64,000 nt of DNA from Pseudomonas oryzihabitans (lineage in GTDB: Bacteria > Pseudomonadota > Gammaproteobacteria > Pseudomonadales > Pseudomonadaceae). Below the pieces are notes generated by a model, which saw only the letters and a list, made by a program, of their open reading frames with translations, searched no databases and was not told the DNA's origin. A program made the translations under genes and the position numbers. Shown one piece after another: positions 8,837 to 16,847 of the stretch. The stretch spans positions 3,694,001 through 3,758,000 of the forward strand of contig NZ_CP017024.1 of the NCBI RefSeq assembly GCF_014522265.1. The letters are read 5' to 3'. Position 1 is the first letter of the stretch. Every line of letters starts with the position of its first letter.

Positions 8837-9898
8837 CTAGGGCGATTCCCTGGTCACCGGCTCAACCGAGCGTGCGCACCAGCGCCGATACAGCGGCTCG
8901 GCCACTGCCATCACCACCACCAGACGCAGAATCTGCATGGCGGTAACGGTGCCCACACCCAGCCCCAGGGCCTCCGCCGTCAGGTACATCTCGGTGGTGC
9001 TGCCCGGTGTCATGCCCAGGCCCAGGGTGGTGAAGGGCAGGGCGAATACCTGGGCCAGCAGCCAGGCGATCAGGAAGGTGGCGGCCAGGCAGAGCAGGGT
9101 GTAGAGGGTTGCCAGCAGCAGAAAGCGCGGCGAGCGGCGAAAGAAGGCGCGGTCGAAGTGGCACCCCAGGGTGACGCCGATGAGCATCTGGGCCAGGTGG
9201 CTCAGCGTCGGCGGCAGGCTGGTGACCAGGCCGCTGGAGGCGGTGACCAGGCAGCACAGGGCCAGGGGGCCGAACATCCAGGGATTGGGCCAGCCGCGGC
9301 GCTTCCAGGCCAGGGCCGCCACCAGCCCAGCAGCCAGCAGCGGTGCCAGCCAGCGCCAGTCCGGCGGCGGTGGGACATGGGCGGCCTGGGCGATACCCGG
9401 CACGCCCCAGAGCATGGCGGGCGGCACCACCAGCACGATGATCACCAGCCGCAGGGTATGGGCGGCGGCGACCTTGGGCGCATTGGCGCCATGGCGTTCG
9501 GCCAGATTGATCATCTCGGCGAAGTTGGCTGGCATGAAGGCGAAGAAGGCGGTCTTGCGTTCCGTGCCCAGGCGCTGCACGGCGGTGATACCCACCAGCG
9601 CCAGCAGTAGCGTGGCAACCGCTGCCAAGGCCATCAGCGGCAGGTGCCTGACGACCTCGGTCAGTACCGCCGGGGTGAAGTGCAGCCCAATGGCCGTGGC
9701 GATCAGCCATTGCCCCGCGGGGCGGCCGTGGGGAATGGCAGTGATGCGCCAGCCCAGGCAGCGGCAGAGGGTTACGGCGATCAGGGCGCCGGTGATCCAC
9801 GGCAACGGCCAGTGCACCAGGCTGGCGAGCCAGCCGCCGAGCAGGCCGACGAAGGGGGTGGGCCACCAGGGGCGAGGGGCGAAGCGGGAAGTCGACAT
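8837..9898 (-). CDS. AbrB-type integral membrane protein (putative ammonia monooxygenase family)
   Basis: A polytopic inner-membrane protein of 353 aa with about ten hydrophobic segments. Segment pairs such as PFVGLLGGWLASLVHWPLPWITGALIA and a later TTLGLGMTPGSTTEMYLTAEALG repeat the glycine/proline-rich AbrB-duplication pattern. The databases' names for this family (AbrB regulator, ammonia monooxygenase) are historical and not supported by biochemistry; small-molecule transport is the usual guess. It starts 29 bases after the LysR gene and is the last gene of the long minus-strand series beginning with the aconitase paralogue. It may export or exchange an acid of the pathway. Confidence 0.8.
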   Translation of the reverse strand: MSTSRFAPRPWWPTPFVGLLGGWLASLVHWPLPWITGALIAVTLCRCLGWRITAIPHGRPAGQWLIATAIGLHFTPAVLTEVVRHLPLMALAAVATLLLALVGITAVQRLGTERKTAFFAFMPANFAEMINLAERHGANAPKVAAAHTLRLVIIVLVVPPAMLWGVPGIAQAAHVPPPPDWRWLAPLLAAGLVAALAWKRRGWPNPWMFGPLALCCLVTASSGLVTSLPPTLSHLAQMLIGVTLGCHFDRAFFRRSPRFLLLATLYTLLCLAATFLIAWLLAQVFALPFTTLGLGMTPGSTTEMYLTAEALGLGVGTVTAMQILRLVVVMAVAEPLYRRWCARSVEPVTRESP

Positions 9899-9927
9899 GG
9901 CGTTGTACAGGGATCCGGTTGCAGGGT

Positions 9928-10824
9928 TCAGGGGCGCAGATGACCGACGAAGGCCTTGGCTACCGGTGACAGCGCGCTATAGCGCCGCACCACTACGACG
10001 ATGGCGCGACTGGCCCAGGCTTCGTCCAGTTCCAGGGCCACCAGTTTCATCGGCTTGAGATAGGGCCGCACGATGGACTCGGGCAGTACGCACAGGCCCA
10101 GGCGAATCGCCGCCAGCCGGCACATGGCCTCGAAGCTGCTGATGCGCACGCGTTGACGGATGCCGCGCTGGAGCAGCGCCGCCTGGCGCGAGAGCAGGGC
10201 GTTCATCGAGCTTTCCACGTGGGGGCCGATGAATTCGTGGTCCAGGGTCTCGGCGAAGCTTACCCGGTCACGCCCGGCCAGGGGGTGATCCGCAGCGGCG
10301 ATCACCACCAGTCGCTCGCGGCGATAGGCGAAGGTCTCCAGGTCCAGGGCGGCGGTATCGGCCGCGACGATGCCCACGTCCGCCCGGCCTTCCGCGACCG
10401 CCTGGACGATGCTGCCACCCACCCGCTCCTCGATGTCGAAATCGACCCGCGGATAGAGGCCCATGAAGCTGGCGAGATCGGGAGTCAGGTGGTTGGTCAG
10501 CGCCGAGGTGATGGCTTGCAGGCGGATATGGCCGGTGGCGCCGCTGCCGTGCTCGTTGAGCTCCAGCTGCATGAGTCGCAGATCGCCATGCACCCGCTCC
10601 ACATAGTGCAGCATGGTCTCGCCGGCCGGGGTGAGTCCCATGCCACGGGCGTGCCGGATGAACAGTGGCACCCCGACCTGGTCTTCCAGTTCGCTGATTC
10701 TCTTGCTCACGGCGGAGACGGCCAGATGGCAGAGCCGCGCGGCGCGGGTGACGTTGCGCTCCTGGGCCACCGCCCGGAAGACGTTCAGGCTGACCAGATC
10801 GTAGCGTGGCGCAGAGCCGCTCAT
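9928..10824 (-). CDS. LysR-family transcriptional regulator
   Basis: A 298-aa LTTR. Residues 1-65 hold the winged helix (LVSLNVFRAVAQERNVTRAARLCHLAVSAVSKRISELEDQVGVPLFIRH), followed by a linker helix and an effector domain starting at IRLQAITSALTNHL. The ATG at 10824 has AGGAT upstream and is preferred over an in-frame start five codons earlier. It sits 18 bases after the repaired stop of the DUF1537 kinase and before the AbrB-type gene. LysR proteins usually control a neighbouring operon with an organic-acid effector; a dyad such as the one at 5432-5475 and 19604-19647 is a plausible target, but this is inference. Confidence 0.9.
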   Translation of the reverse strand: MSGSAPRYDLVSLNVFRAVAQERNVTRAARLCHLAVSAVSKRISELEDQVGVPLFIRHARGMGLTPAGETMLHYVERVHGDLRLMQLELNEHGSGATGHIRLQAITSALTNHLTPDLASFMGLYPRVDFDIEERVGGSIVQAVAEGRADVGIVAADTAALDLETFAYRRERLVVIAAADHPLAGRDRVSFAETLDHEFIGPHVESSMNALLSRQAALLQRGIRQRVRISSFEAMCRLAAIRLGLCVLPESIVRPYLKPMKLVALELDEAWASRAIVVVVRRYSALSPVAKAFVGHLRP

Positions 10825-10842
10825 GGGCGATCCTTGCAAGGG

Positions 10843-12113
10843 TCAGGGGGCGACGGCCAGGGCCCGTTCGAAGAAGTCCGGCGTGCCGAAATTGCCGGAT
10901 TTGAGCGCCAGGGCGATGGCCCCCGGGCGCCGCTGCCCAGCGTCCAGGGTACGCCCGGGGCGATGGGCGCACCGATGCGCAGACTGTCAATGGCAAGCGC
11001 CTTGACCACTGCGCCCGAGGTTTCGCCGCCAGCCACTACCAGCCGGGTCACACCGCCTTCGTGCAGGCCCTGGGCGATGCGGGCCAGGGCGTCTTCCACC
11101 AGTTGGCCGGCGCGCTCCACGCCCAGCTGGGCCTGGGCCTTGCGCACCTCCGCGGGATCGGCGCTGCCATAGATGAGTACTGGCTCGGAAGGCAGTCGCG
11201 CTGCGGCCCACTCCAGGGCAGCGCCGACCTGATCCTCGCCTGCGGCCAGGGCCAGCGGATCGAGGCGAAAGCCAGGCCGGTGCTCTAGCCAGAGGGCCAC
11301 CTGGCCACGGGTCGCGGTGGAACAGCTGCCCGACAGCACGGCAGCCAGACCGGGCGCAGCCGGTAGGGCTGACGCTTCGGCATGGGCGGCCAGCAGACCC
11401 CGGCGACGGAAGTTGGCCGGCAGCCCCAGAGCCACGCCGGAACCGCCGGTGACGAGAGGATGATCCGCCACGGCTGCGCCTATGGCATGCAGATCGGCGT
11501 TGTCGATGGCGTCGACGATGACATGGCGGACGCCCTGCGCCTGGAGGTCGGCCAGGGCGGTGGCAATGGCTGCGCTGCCCTGGCGCACCTGGGGCAGGCG
11601 CAGCAGGCCCACGGAATGGGACGTCTGCGCCTGCAGCACCCGCACCAGATTGCTGTCGGTCATGGGTGTCAGCGGATGGTGGCGCATGCCCGACTCGGCC
11701 AGGGGCTGGTCGCCGACGAACAGCTGGCCGAGGTAGAGGGTTCGACCGTTTTCGGGGAAGGCGGGGCAGACGATGCTCAGGCGCGCACCGAGGGCCTCGG
11801 CCAGGGCATCGGCGCCCGGTCCGATGTTGCCGGCCGCGGTGGAATCGAAGGTGGAACAATACTTGAAGAAGAATTGCCGACATCCCAGCTCGCGCAGATA
11901 GGCCAGGGCCGCCAGGGACTGCGCGACCGCTTCGGCAGCGGGCAGGGTACGGGTCTTGAGGGCGACCACCACGGCATCGGCGTCGCTGGGCAGCGGACGG
12001 TCCGGCACGCCCAGTACCTGAACGGTGCGCATGCCCTGGGCCACCAGGGTGCTGGCGAGGTCGGTACCGCCGGTGAAGTCGTCGGCGATGCAGCCCAGGA
12101 GCGGCGTGGCCAT
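10843..12113 (-). pseudogene. DUF1537 four-carbon acid-sugar kinase family, frameshifted near the C-terminus
   Basis: Member of the kinase family that phosphorylates tetronates and 3-oxo-tetronates (OtnK, DtnK, LtnK types), about 423 aa if repaired. The ATG at 12113 follows AGGAGA. The N-terminal substrate motif CIADDFTGGTDLAS is clear, as are SIVCPAFPENGRTLY, VVSGSCS-like AVLSGSCSTATRGQV and the nucleotide-binding GGETSGAVV. The frame breaks at the GCCCGGGGG tract (10918-10926): one extra C restores the family C-terminus GAIALALKSGNFG and a stop at 10843-10845. It is 67 bases after the dehydrogenase gene. Kinases of this family normally work with an epimerase, aldolase or dehydrogenase; here the partner would be the isopropylmalate-type enzyme, an unusual pairing. 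Confidence 0.87.
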
Positions 12114-12180
12114 GGTGGTTCTCCTTGTTGTTATCCGGGATGACCGGGGCGCGCACACCCCGGGAGACGCGGGTATGGCC

Positions 12181-13251
12181 TTAGCCGCGCAGGACCTGGG
12201 CCACCGCCTGGCCGAAGGCGGCGCAGCCCAGGCTGCCGCCCAGGTCGGCCGTCCGCTTGGCCGGATCTTCCAGTACCTTGTCCACCGCCTGGTCAATCGC
12301 CGCGGCCGCTTCCTGCAGCTTGGCGTTGCCGCGGTGCTCGCCCATCCAGTGCAGCATCATGCCGATGGACAGGATCATCGACACCGGGTTGGCCTTGTCC
12401 TGGCCGGCGATGTCCGGTGCCGAGCCGTGCTGGGCCTGGGCGCAGCAGTGGATGTTGCTGGCCATGATCGAGCCGGCCAGGCCCAGGCTGCCGGAGAGTT
12501 CGCTGGCCAGGTCGCTGATGATGTCGCCATAGAAATTGGTGGCCACCAGCACGTCGAAGCGCTCGGGGTTGCGCACCAGGTGCGCGGTGGAGGCGTCCAC
12601 CAGCAGGTCGTCCAGCTGCACCTCGGGGAATTCCTTGGCCACGTTGCGCACGCATTCCAGGAAAAGGCCATCGGTCATGTGGAAGCTATTGGCCTTGTGG
12701 ATGGCGGTGACCTTGCGGCGCCGTTTCATGGCCAGTTCAAAGGCCTGGCGGGCGATGCGCTCGCTGCAGTGGCGAGTGATCTTGCGGGTCGACAGCGCCA
12801 TGTCCGGCGAGGGCATCACCTCGCCCCAGCCGCGGCTCATGTTGCGATCCGGATAGAAGCCCTCGGTGGCCTCGCGCATGATCACCAGGTCCATGCTCTT
12901 GCCTTCCTTCATGTTGGAGGCGAGGAAGGATCTGGTGCGCGCCGGGCGCACGTTGGCATAGAGATCGAGGCCGATACGAAAGCCAGCGGAGACGTTGCGA
13001 CCGCCTTTCTCGGGCGCCGGGTAGTCGGCATGGGACTGGGTGCCGAGGATCACGCCATCGTAGGTCTTGGCCTTTTCCAGGGTCTCGTCGCGCAGGGTAA
13101 CGCCGTGCTTCTCCAGGCTGGTGAAGCCGACGTCGTCGTAATCGAAGGTCAATCCCAGGCCGAATTTTTCGTTGGCGACATCCAGCACGGACATGGACGC
13201 CTGGATGATTTCGGGACCGATACCGTCGCAGGGCAGGACCAGAATACGCAT
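12181..13251 (-). CDS. Isocitrate/isopropylmalate-type beta-decarboxylating dehydrogenase
   Basis: A 356-aa NAD(P)-dependent dehydrogenase that oxidises and usually decarboxylates 2-hydroxy-3-carboxy acids. Seen are the start LVLPCDGIGPEII, the substrate-binding series VRPARTR and LVIMREATEGFYPD, the catalytic Lys in VTAIHKANSFH, and the metal-binding Asp in VATNFYGDIISDLASELSGSLG. The last part (HGSAPDIAGQDKANPVSMILS) carries the cofactor site. The tartrate dehydrogenase and 3-isopropylmalate dehydrogenase groups are closest by eye. It has its own upstream region containing an ATTGT-18-ACAAT-like element at 13329-13356, and leads into the DUF1537 kinase gene. With the aconitase paralogue it could form a hydratase/decarboxylating-dehydrogenase pair acting on a citrate-like acid. 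Confidence 0.9.
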   Translation of the reverse strand: MRILVLPCDGIGPEIIQASMSVLDVANEKFGLGLTFDYDDVGFTSLEKHGVTLRDETLEKAKTYDGVILGTQSHADYPAPEKGGRNVSAGFRIGLDLYANVRPARTRSFLASNMKEGKSMDLVIMREATEGFYPDRNMSRGWGEVMPSPDMALSTRKITRHCSERIARQAFELAMKRRRKVTAIHKANSFHMTDGLFLECVRNVAKEFPEVQLDDLLVDASTAHLVRNPERFDVLVATNFYGDIISDLASELSGSLGLAGSIMASNIHCCAQAQHGSAPDIAGQDKANPVSMILSIGMMLHWMGEHRGNAKLQEAAAAIDQAVDKVLEDPAKRTADLGGSLGCAAFGQAVAQVLRG

Positions 13252-13328
13252 TGTTTTCTCCTTGTAGATTCTGTGGGGAAGTCGGTCTGGTGGCTAAGTC
13301 GGCGAGGGTAGACGCCTGGCCAGAACGC

Positions 13329-13356
13329 TTTGTACTTTATGTCATCTAAAAACAAT
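13329..13356 (-). promoter_or_regulatory. ATTGT-18-ACAAT-type operator candidate (dehydrogenase promoter)
   Basis: On the minus strand ATTGT is followed by 18 bases and ACAAA, 78 bases upstream of the dehydrogenase start. The same half sites with the same 18-base spacing occur at 16754-16781 and 19668-19695. A run of three A residues precedes the second half site, as in the other copies. On the plus strand TGGCCAGAACGCT at 13317-13329 also recalls parts of the 5432-5475 element. Confidence 0.5.
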
Positions 13357-13373
13357 TCATGCAACGGCGCAGG

Positions 13374-13425
13374 ACAAAAAAAGCGGTGCGATTCGTCGCG
13401 TGCGAACGCGGGCGCTCAGCGCCCG
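13374..13425 (-). terminator. Probable terminator after the GntR gene
   Basis: Reading on the minus strand after the GntR stop, CGGGCGC and GCGCCCG (13409-13425) form a perfect stem with a three-base loop. A second small hairpin and a run of seven T follow at the 13374-13380 end. It would separate the GntR unit from the dehydrogenase-kinase unit. Confidence 0.45.
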
Positions 13426-13476
13426 TGCGGAGGACGGGCGGGCAGGGGAAGTGGAGGGTTCAGGCTGGTGGGTAGA

Positions 13477-14397
13477 TCAGGCGGGCTGCTTTGCCGCATC
13501 TTCTTCGGCGGCTTCGAGCTGGCGATCTTGGGCGGCCTTGAGCCGGCTGACCACGTCGAGATGCTGGTGCAGGAACAGCGCCGCCTCTTCACGACTGCCG
13601 CCTTCGAGCAGGTCGAGGATGTGCAGGTGTTCCTGGCTCTGGCCGATCTGCCGCGAGCGTTCGACGTTGGAGCGATAGGCCATGAAGCGGCGCAACTGAT
13701 TCTGCCGGCGGATGGCTTCGAGCAGGAAGACGTTGCCCGAGCAGCGCACCAGCAATTCGTGGAAGCTGGAGCCGATCTCGAACAGCTGCGCGCGGGACAG
13801 GGTGAAGAGCTCGCCGTCCAGCAATCGTTGCTGCCACTGGCGCGCCTGGGCGAAGGCGCGCTTGTCGATGCGGTAGCCCGGCTCGCGCAGGGCGAAGGGC
13901 TCGATGGCCATGCGGAAGCGATAGCTCTGGATATGGGCTTCGCTGTCATGCAGGAAGGTATTGATCTCCCACCCCTGGCCAGGGCGGCGCTCGATCATGG
14001 CCTCGCTGGCCAGGCGATTGAGCACCTTGAGCAACTGGCCGCGGGGAATCTGGTAGCGGCGCAGCAACTCGGCCTCGAAGAAGCTGCTGCGGATATCGCC
14101 CCGCAGCATGTCGTCCACCACCCGCAGATAGAGCTCCTCGTAGGGATCGTCCTCGCTGGGCAGGGCCGCCTGCTCGATGGTGCTGGCATTACGGGTCAGG
14201 AAGAAGCCGCGATTGGGCTCCTTGCGCGCCAGGCCCAGTTCTTCGAGAAGGGCAAAACCGCGGCGCACCGGTGAGCGGGAAACGCCCAGTTCCTTGGCGA
14301 AGGCCTCTTCGCGCAACGGATCACCGGCTTTCATCGAGCGGGCACGGGCAAGATCGATGATGCGCGGGGCGAGTTGTTCGGCGAGGTCTTTTTTCAT
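13477..14397 (-). CDS. GntR-family regulator with two winged-helix domains and FCD-like effector domain
   Basis: A 306-aa cytoplasmic DNA-binding regulator. Residues 1-68 are a standard GntR winged helix (LREEAFAKELGVSRSPVRRGFALLEELGLARKEPNRGFFL). Residues about 85-145 form a second winged-helix-like domain (YEELYLRVVDDMLRGDIRSSFFEAELLRRYQIPRGQLLKVLNRL...PGQGW). An all-helical FCD-like domain with His ligands (SSFHELLVRCSGN, HLHILDLLEGG, LFLHQHLD) follows. The ATG at 14397 is where homology begins. It lies between CitMHS and dehydrogenase genes and probably senses the acid substrate. It is the prime candidate for the long elements at 13329, 16754 and 19668. Confidence 0.88.
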   Translation of the reverse strand: MKKDLAEQLAPRIIDLARARSMKAGDPLREEAFAKELGVSRSPVRRGFALLEELGLARKEPNRGFFLTRNASTIEQAALPSEDDPYEELYLRVVDDMLRGDIRSSFFEAELLRRYQIPRGQLLKVLNRLASEAMIERRPGQGWEINTFLHDSEAHIQSYRFRMAIEPFALREPGYRIDKRAFAQARQWQQRLLDGELFTLSRAQLFEIGSSFHELLVRCSGNVFLLEAIRRQNQLRRFMAYRSNVERSRQIGQSQEHLHILDLLEGGSREEAALFLHQHLDVVSRLKAAQDRQLEAAEEDAAKQPA

Positions 14398-14538
14398 CGG
14401 GAGTCTTCTGGACGACGGGTACCGGAGCGCAGGTACGGAAGAGGCTGGCCAGCCGGGTCTGGCGGATCGCCCTGACGTTACCATAACCACGGCCATCCGG
14501 AGCGGGCGACGGCGCCGGACACACCGTCGCCGGGGCCG

Positions 14539-15876
14539 TCAGCGGGCCGAGTAGAGCGGGAACAGGCCGAGGGCCATGGAGACCGCCATGAGCAGAAAGC
14601 TCAGGGCGAACGCCCATTTCATGGTGTATTTCTGGTGGTCGCTGAACTCCACCCCGGCCAGGCCTACCAGCAGATAGGTAGAGGCCACCAGCGGACTGAG
14701 CAGGTGCACGGGCTGCCCGATCAGCGAAGCCCTGCCGATCTCTGCCGCACCGATGCCATAGGCCTCGGCCGCGTGGGCCAGCACCGGCAGTACGCCATAG
14801 TAGAAGGCGTCGTTGGACATGAAGAAGGTACCGGGGATGCTCAGCAGCGCGGTGATGGGCGCCAGGTAGTTGCCCCAGCTTTCCGGCAGGGCCCAGAGCA
14901 GCGAGCCGGACATCGCCTTGACCATGCCGGTCCCGGATAGGATGCCGGCGAAGATGCCGGCGGCGATGAAGATCGAGATCTGCGTCAGGGCTGCGGGTGC
15001 GTGGGCCGAAATACGCCGCCGCTGTTCGTCCATCTGCCGGTAGTTGATGGTCAGGGCGATGCAGAACGCGACCATGAACAGGATCGGCAGCGGCAGCAGT
15101 TCGATCACCAGGCAGGTCATCAGCGCCAGGGTCAGAAGGGCGTTGAACCAGAACAGCTTGGGCCGGCGCAATTCGGCGTTTTCATCGCTCAGGGTGAGCA
15201 GATCACCCATGTCTTCATCCATACCCGTGGCGCGTAGGGGATTACCGCCCGGCGCCGTCAGCAGGCCTAGGCGTCGGCGCTCCTGCAGCCCCAGCCAGAA
15301 CGCCAACGCCAGTACCCCGATGAAGCTGACGATCATCGGCGGGATCAGCGGGATGAACAGCTGGCTGGTTTCCACCTGCAGTGCGGCGGCGACCCGCGCC
15401 ATGGGGCCGCTCCAGGGCAGCAGGTTGGTGACACTGGCAGCGAGGATGACCACGCAGGGCAGGATCAGCGGATTCAGCCGCAAACGGCGGAACAGCGGCA
15501 GCATGGCGGTCAGGGTGATCATGTAGGTGGTGGAACCGTCGCCATCCAGGGACACCATGCCGGCCAGCAGGGTGGCGAAGAGCACCGCCTTGGCCGGATC
15601 GCCCTTGATCAGCTTGATGAAGGTGCGAATGATGGGATCGAACAGCCCGGTATCGAACATCAGGCCGAAATAGAGGATGGCGAACATCACCATGATGGCA
15701 GTGGGCGCAACCTTGCGCAGGCCATCGATCATCATCGGGCCCATCTCCGGCGCGAAGCCGCCGATGATGGCGAAGATGATGGGGATGATGGTCAAGGCCA
15801 CCAAGGGCGGCAGCCGCTTGGTCATGATCAGCGCCATGAAGGTCACGATCATTCCATAGCCGAGCAGAGAGAGCAT
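14539..15876 (-). CDS. CitMHS-family citrate/divalent-metal:H+ symporter
   Basis: A 445-aa inner-membrane carrier with 11-12 hydrophobic segments. Recognisable CitMHS stretches are MTKRLPPLVALTIIPIIFAIIGG, VMFAILYFGLMFDTGLFDPIIR, LDGDGSTTYMIT and LLPWSGPMARVAAAL. Family members import citrate or similar tricarboxylates as complexes with Mg2+ or Ca2+. The ATG at 15876 is preceded by AGGAGATACAG, which decides the start against a longer frame. It stands between the SDR and GntR genes in the minus-strand series. Together with the aconitase paralogue it is the strongest clue that the island's substrate is a citrate-like polycarboxylate. Confidence 0.92.
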   Translation of the reverse strand: MLSLLGYGMIVTFMALIMTKRLPPLVALTIIPIIFAIIGGFAPEMGPMMIDGLRKVAPTAIMVMFAILYFGLMFDTGLFDPIIRTFIKLIKGDPAKAVLFATLLAGMVSLDGDGSTTYMITLTAMLPLFRRLRLNPLILPCVVILAASVTNLLPWSGPMARVAAALQVETSQLFIPLIPPMIVSFIGVLALAFWLGLQERRRLGLLTAPGGNPLRATGMDEDMGDLLTLSDENAELRRPKLFWFNALLTLALMTCLVIELLPLPILFMVAFCIALTINYRQMDEQRRRISAHAPAALTQISIFIAAGIFAGILSGTGMVKAMSGSLLWALPESWGNYLAPITALLSIPGTFFMSNDAFYYGVLPVLAHAAEAYGIGAAEIGRASLIGQPVHLLSPLVASTYLLVGLAGVEFSDHQKYTMKWAFALSFLLMAVSMALGLFPLYSAR

Positions 15877-15944
15877 CTGTATCTCCTGATTCCAAAATAC
15901 AACTTTTGTTGTGGTTGTCGTTGTGTTCGGTGGCGGAGTAGCGA

Positions 15945-16688
15945 TCAGCTCATGTGAAGGCCGCCATTGAGGGAGAAGTCCGCGCCGGTGGCGAAGGCCG
16001 ATTCGTCCGACGCCAGCCAGGAGCACATGGAGGCGATCTCTTCCGGCGTACCCAGGCGGCGCATCGGAATTTCATGAACGATGCGATCCATCTGCTCGGT
16101 CCGGGTGAGCGCCTTGAGCCGTGGCGTGGCGATGTAACCCGGCGAGACGGTATTGACCGTGACGCCGCGGGCTGCCAGCTCACGGGCCAGGGCCCGGGTG
16201 AAGCCGCGGATCGCCGACTTGGCGGTGGAATAGTTGACCTGGCCGACCTGACCGAGCTGGGCGTTGACCGACGAGATGTTGATGATCCGGCCCCAGCCGC
16301 GGGAGGTCATGCCGTCGATCACCTGCCGGGTGACGTTGAACAGCGAGTTGAGATTGGTATCGATGACGGTCTGCCAGTCACCCGGTTGCATGTCGCGGAA
16401 CACCACGTTGCAGGCGGTACCGGCGTTGTTGACCAGCACATCGACGGAGCCGACCTCGTCGCGAATCTTGGCGAAGGCCGCCCGGGTGGATTCCCAGTCG
16501 GCCACGTTGCCTTCGGCGGCGATGAAGTCGAAGCCCAGCTTGCGTTGCTGTGCGAGCCAGTCGGTCTTGAGCGACGAGTCCGGGCCACAGCCGGCGATGA
16601 CGGTGAAGCCATCCCGAGCCAGGCGTTGGCAGACGGCGGTTCCCAATCCGCCCATGCCGGCGGTAACGAAGGCGATGCGCTTGCTCAT
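15945..16688 (-). CDS. Short-chain dehydrogenase/reductase, acetoacetyl-CoA reductase (PhbB) type
   Basis: A 247-aa NAD(P)-dependent oxidoreductase. The Rossmann nucleotide motif is VTAGMGGLGTAV (residues 8-19, a variant of TGxxxGxG); NNAG is at 87-90. The catalytic set Asn112, Ser140, Tyr153 and Lys157 is complete (NISSVNAQLGQVGQVNYSTAK). PhbB-like features are the GWGRIINISSVN stretch and SPGYIATP. The ATG at 16688 follows GGAGAGCAATAC. A transcription start is likely directly upstream because a hairpin (16821-16842) and an ATTGT-18-ACAAT site (16754-16781) separate it from the aconitase paralogue. It probably reduces a 3-oxo or oxidises a 3-hydroxy intermediate. Confidence 0.9.
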   Translation of the reverse strand: MSKRIAFVTAGMGGLGTAVCQRLARDGFTVIAGCGPDSSLKTDWLAQQRKLGFDFIAAEGNVADWESTRAAFAKIRDEVGSVDVLVNNAGTACNVVFRDMQPGDWQTVIDTNLNSLFNVTRQVIDGMTSRGWGRIINISSVNAQLGQVGQVNYSTAKSAIRGFTRALARELAARGVTVNTVSPGYIATPRLKALTRTEQMDRIVHEIPMRRLGTPEEIASMCSWLASDESAFATGADFSLNGGLHMS

Positions 16689-16753
16689 GTATTGCTCTCC
16701 TGTTGTCGTTCTTGTCGGGCGTGAGCCATGTAAGGCACGGTAAGACGAATCCA

Positions 16754-16781
16754 ATTGTCTTGTAAATACACAAAATACAAT
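16754..16781. promoter_or_regulatory. ATTGT-18-ACAAT operator candidate (SDR promoter)
   Basis: ATTGT (16754-16758) and ACAAT (16777-16781) are perfect inverted half sites separated by 18 bases; inside are TTGTA and ACAAAAT. It lies 66 bases before the SDR start. The ten-base string CAAAATACAA inside it recurs at 15893-15902 just upstream of the CitMHS gene. Equivalent sites are at 19668 and 13329. Confidence 0.55.
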
Positions 16782-16820
16782 TTAGGGATGAATGACCGGT
16801 CCAAGGTGGCTGTAGGGTTA

Positions 16821-16842
16821 GGGCCTCGGTGTACCGAGGCCC
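16821..16842 (-). terminator. Hairpin after the aconitase paralogue
   Basis: GGGCCTCGG and CCGAGGCCC form a perfect nine-base stem with a TGTA loop, six bases after the aconitase stop on the minus strand. There is no T run, so it could act as a weak terminator or an mRNA-stabilising hairpin. Confidence 0.5.
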
Positions 16843-16847
16843 CTGGT

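Noticed and set aside
8837-9898. Reading the AbrB-type protein as a DNA-binding regulator
   Set aside because: It is a polytopic membrane protein; the name comes from historical annotation of the family.
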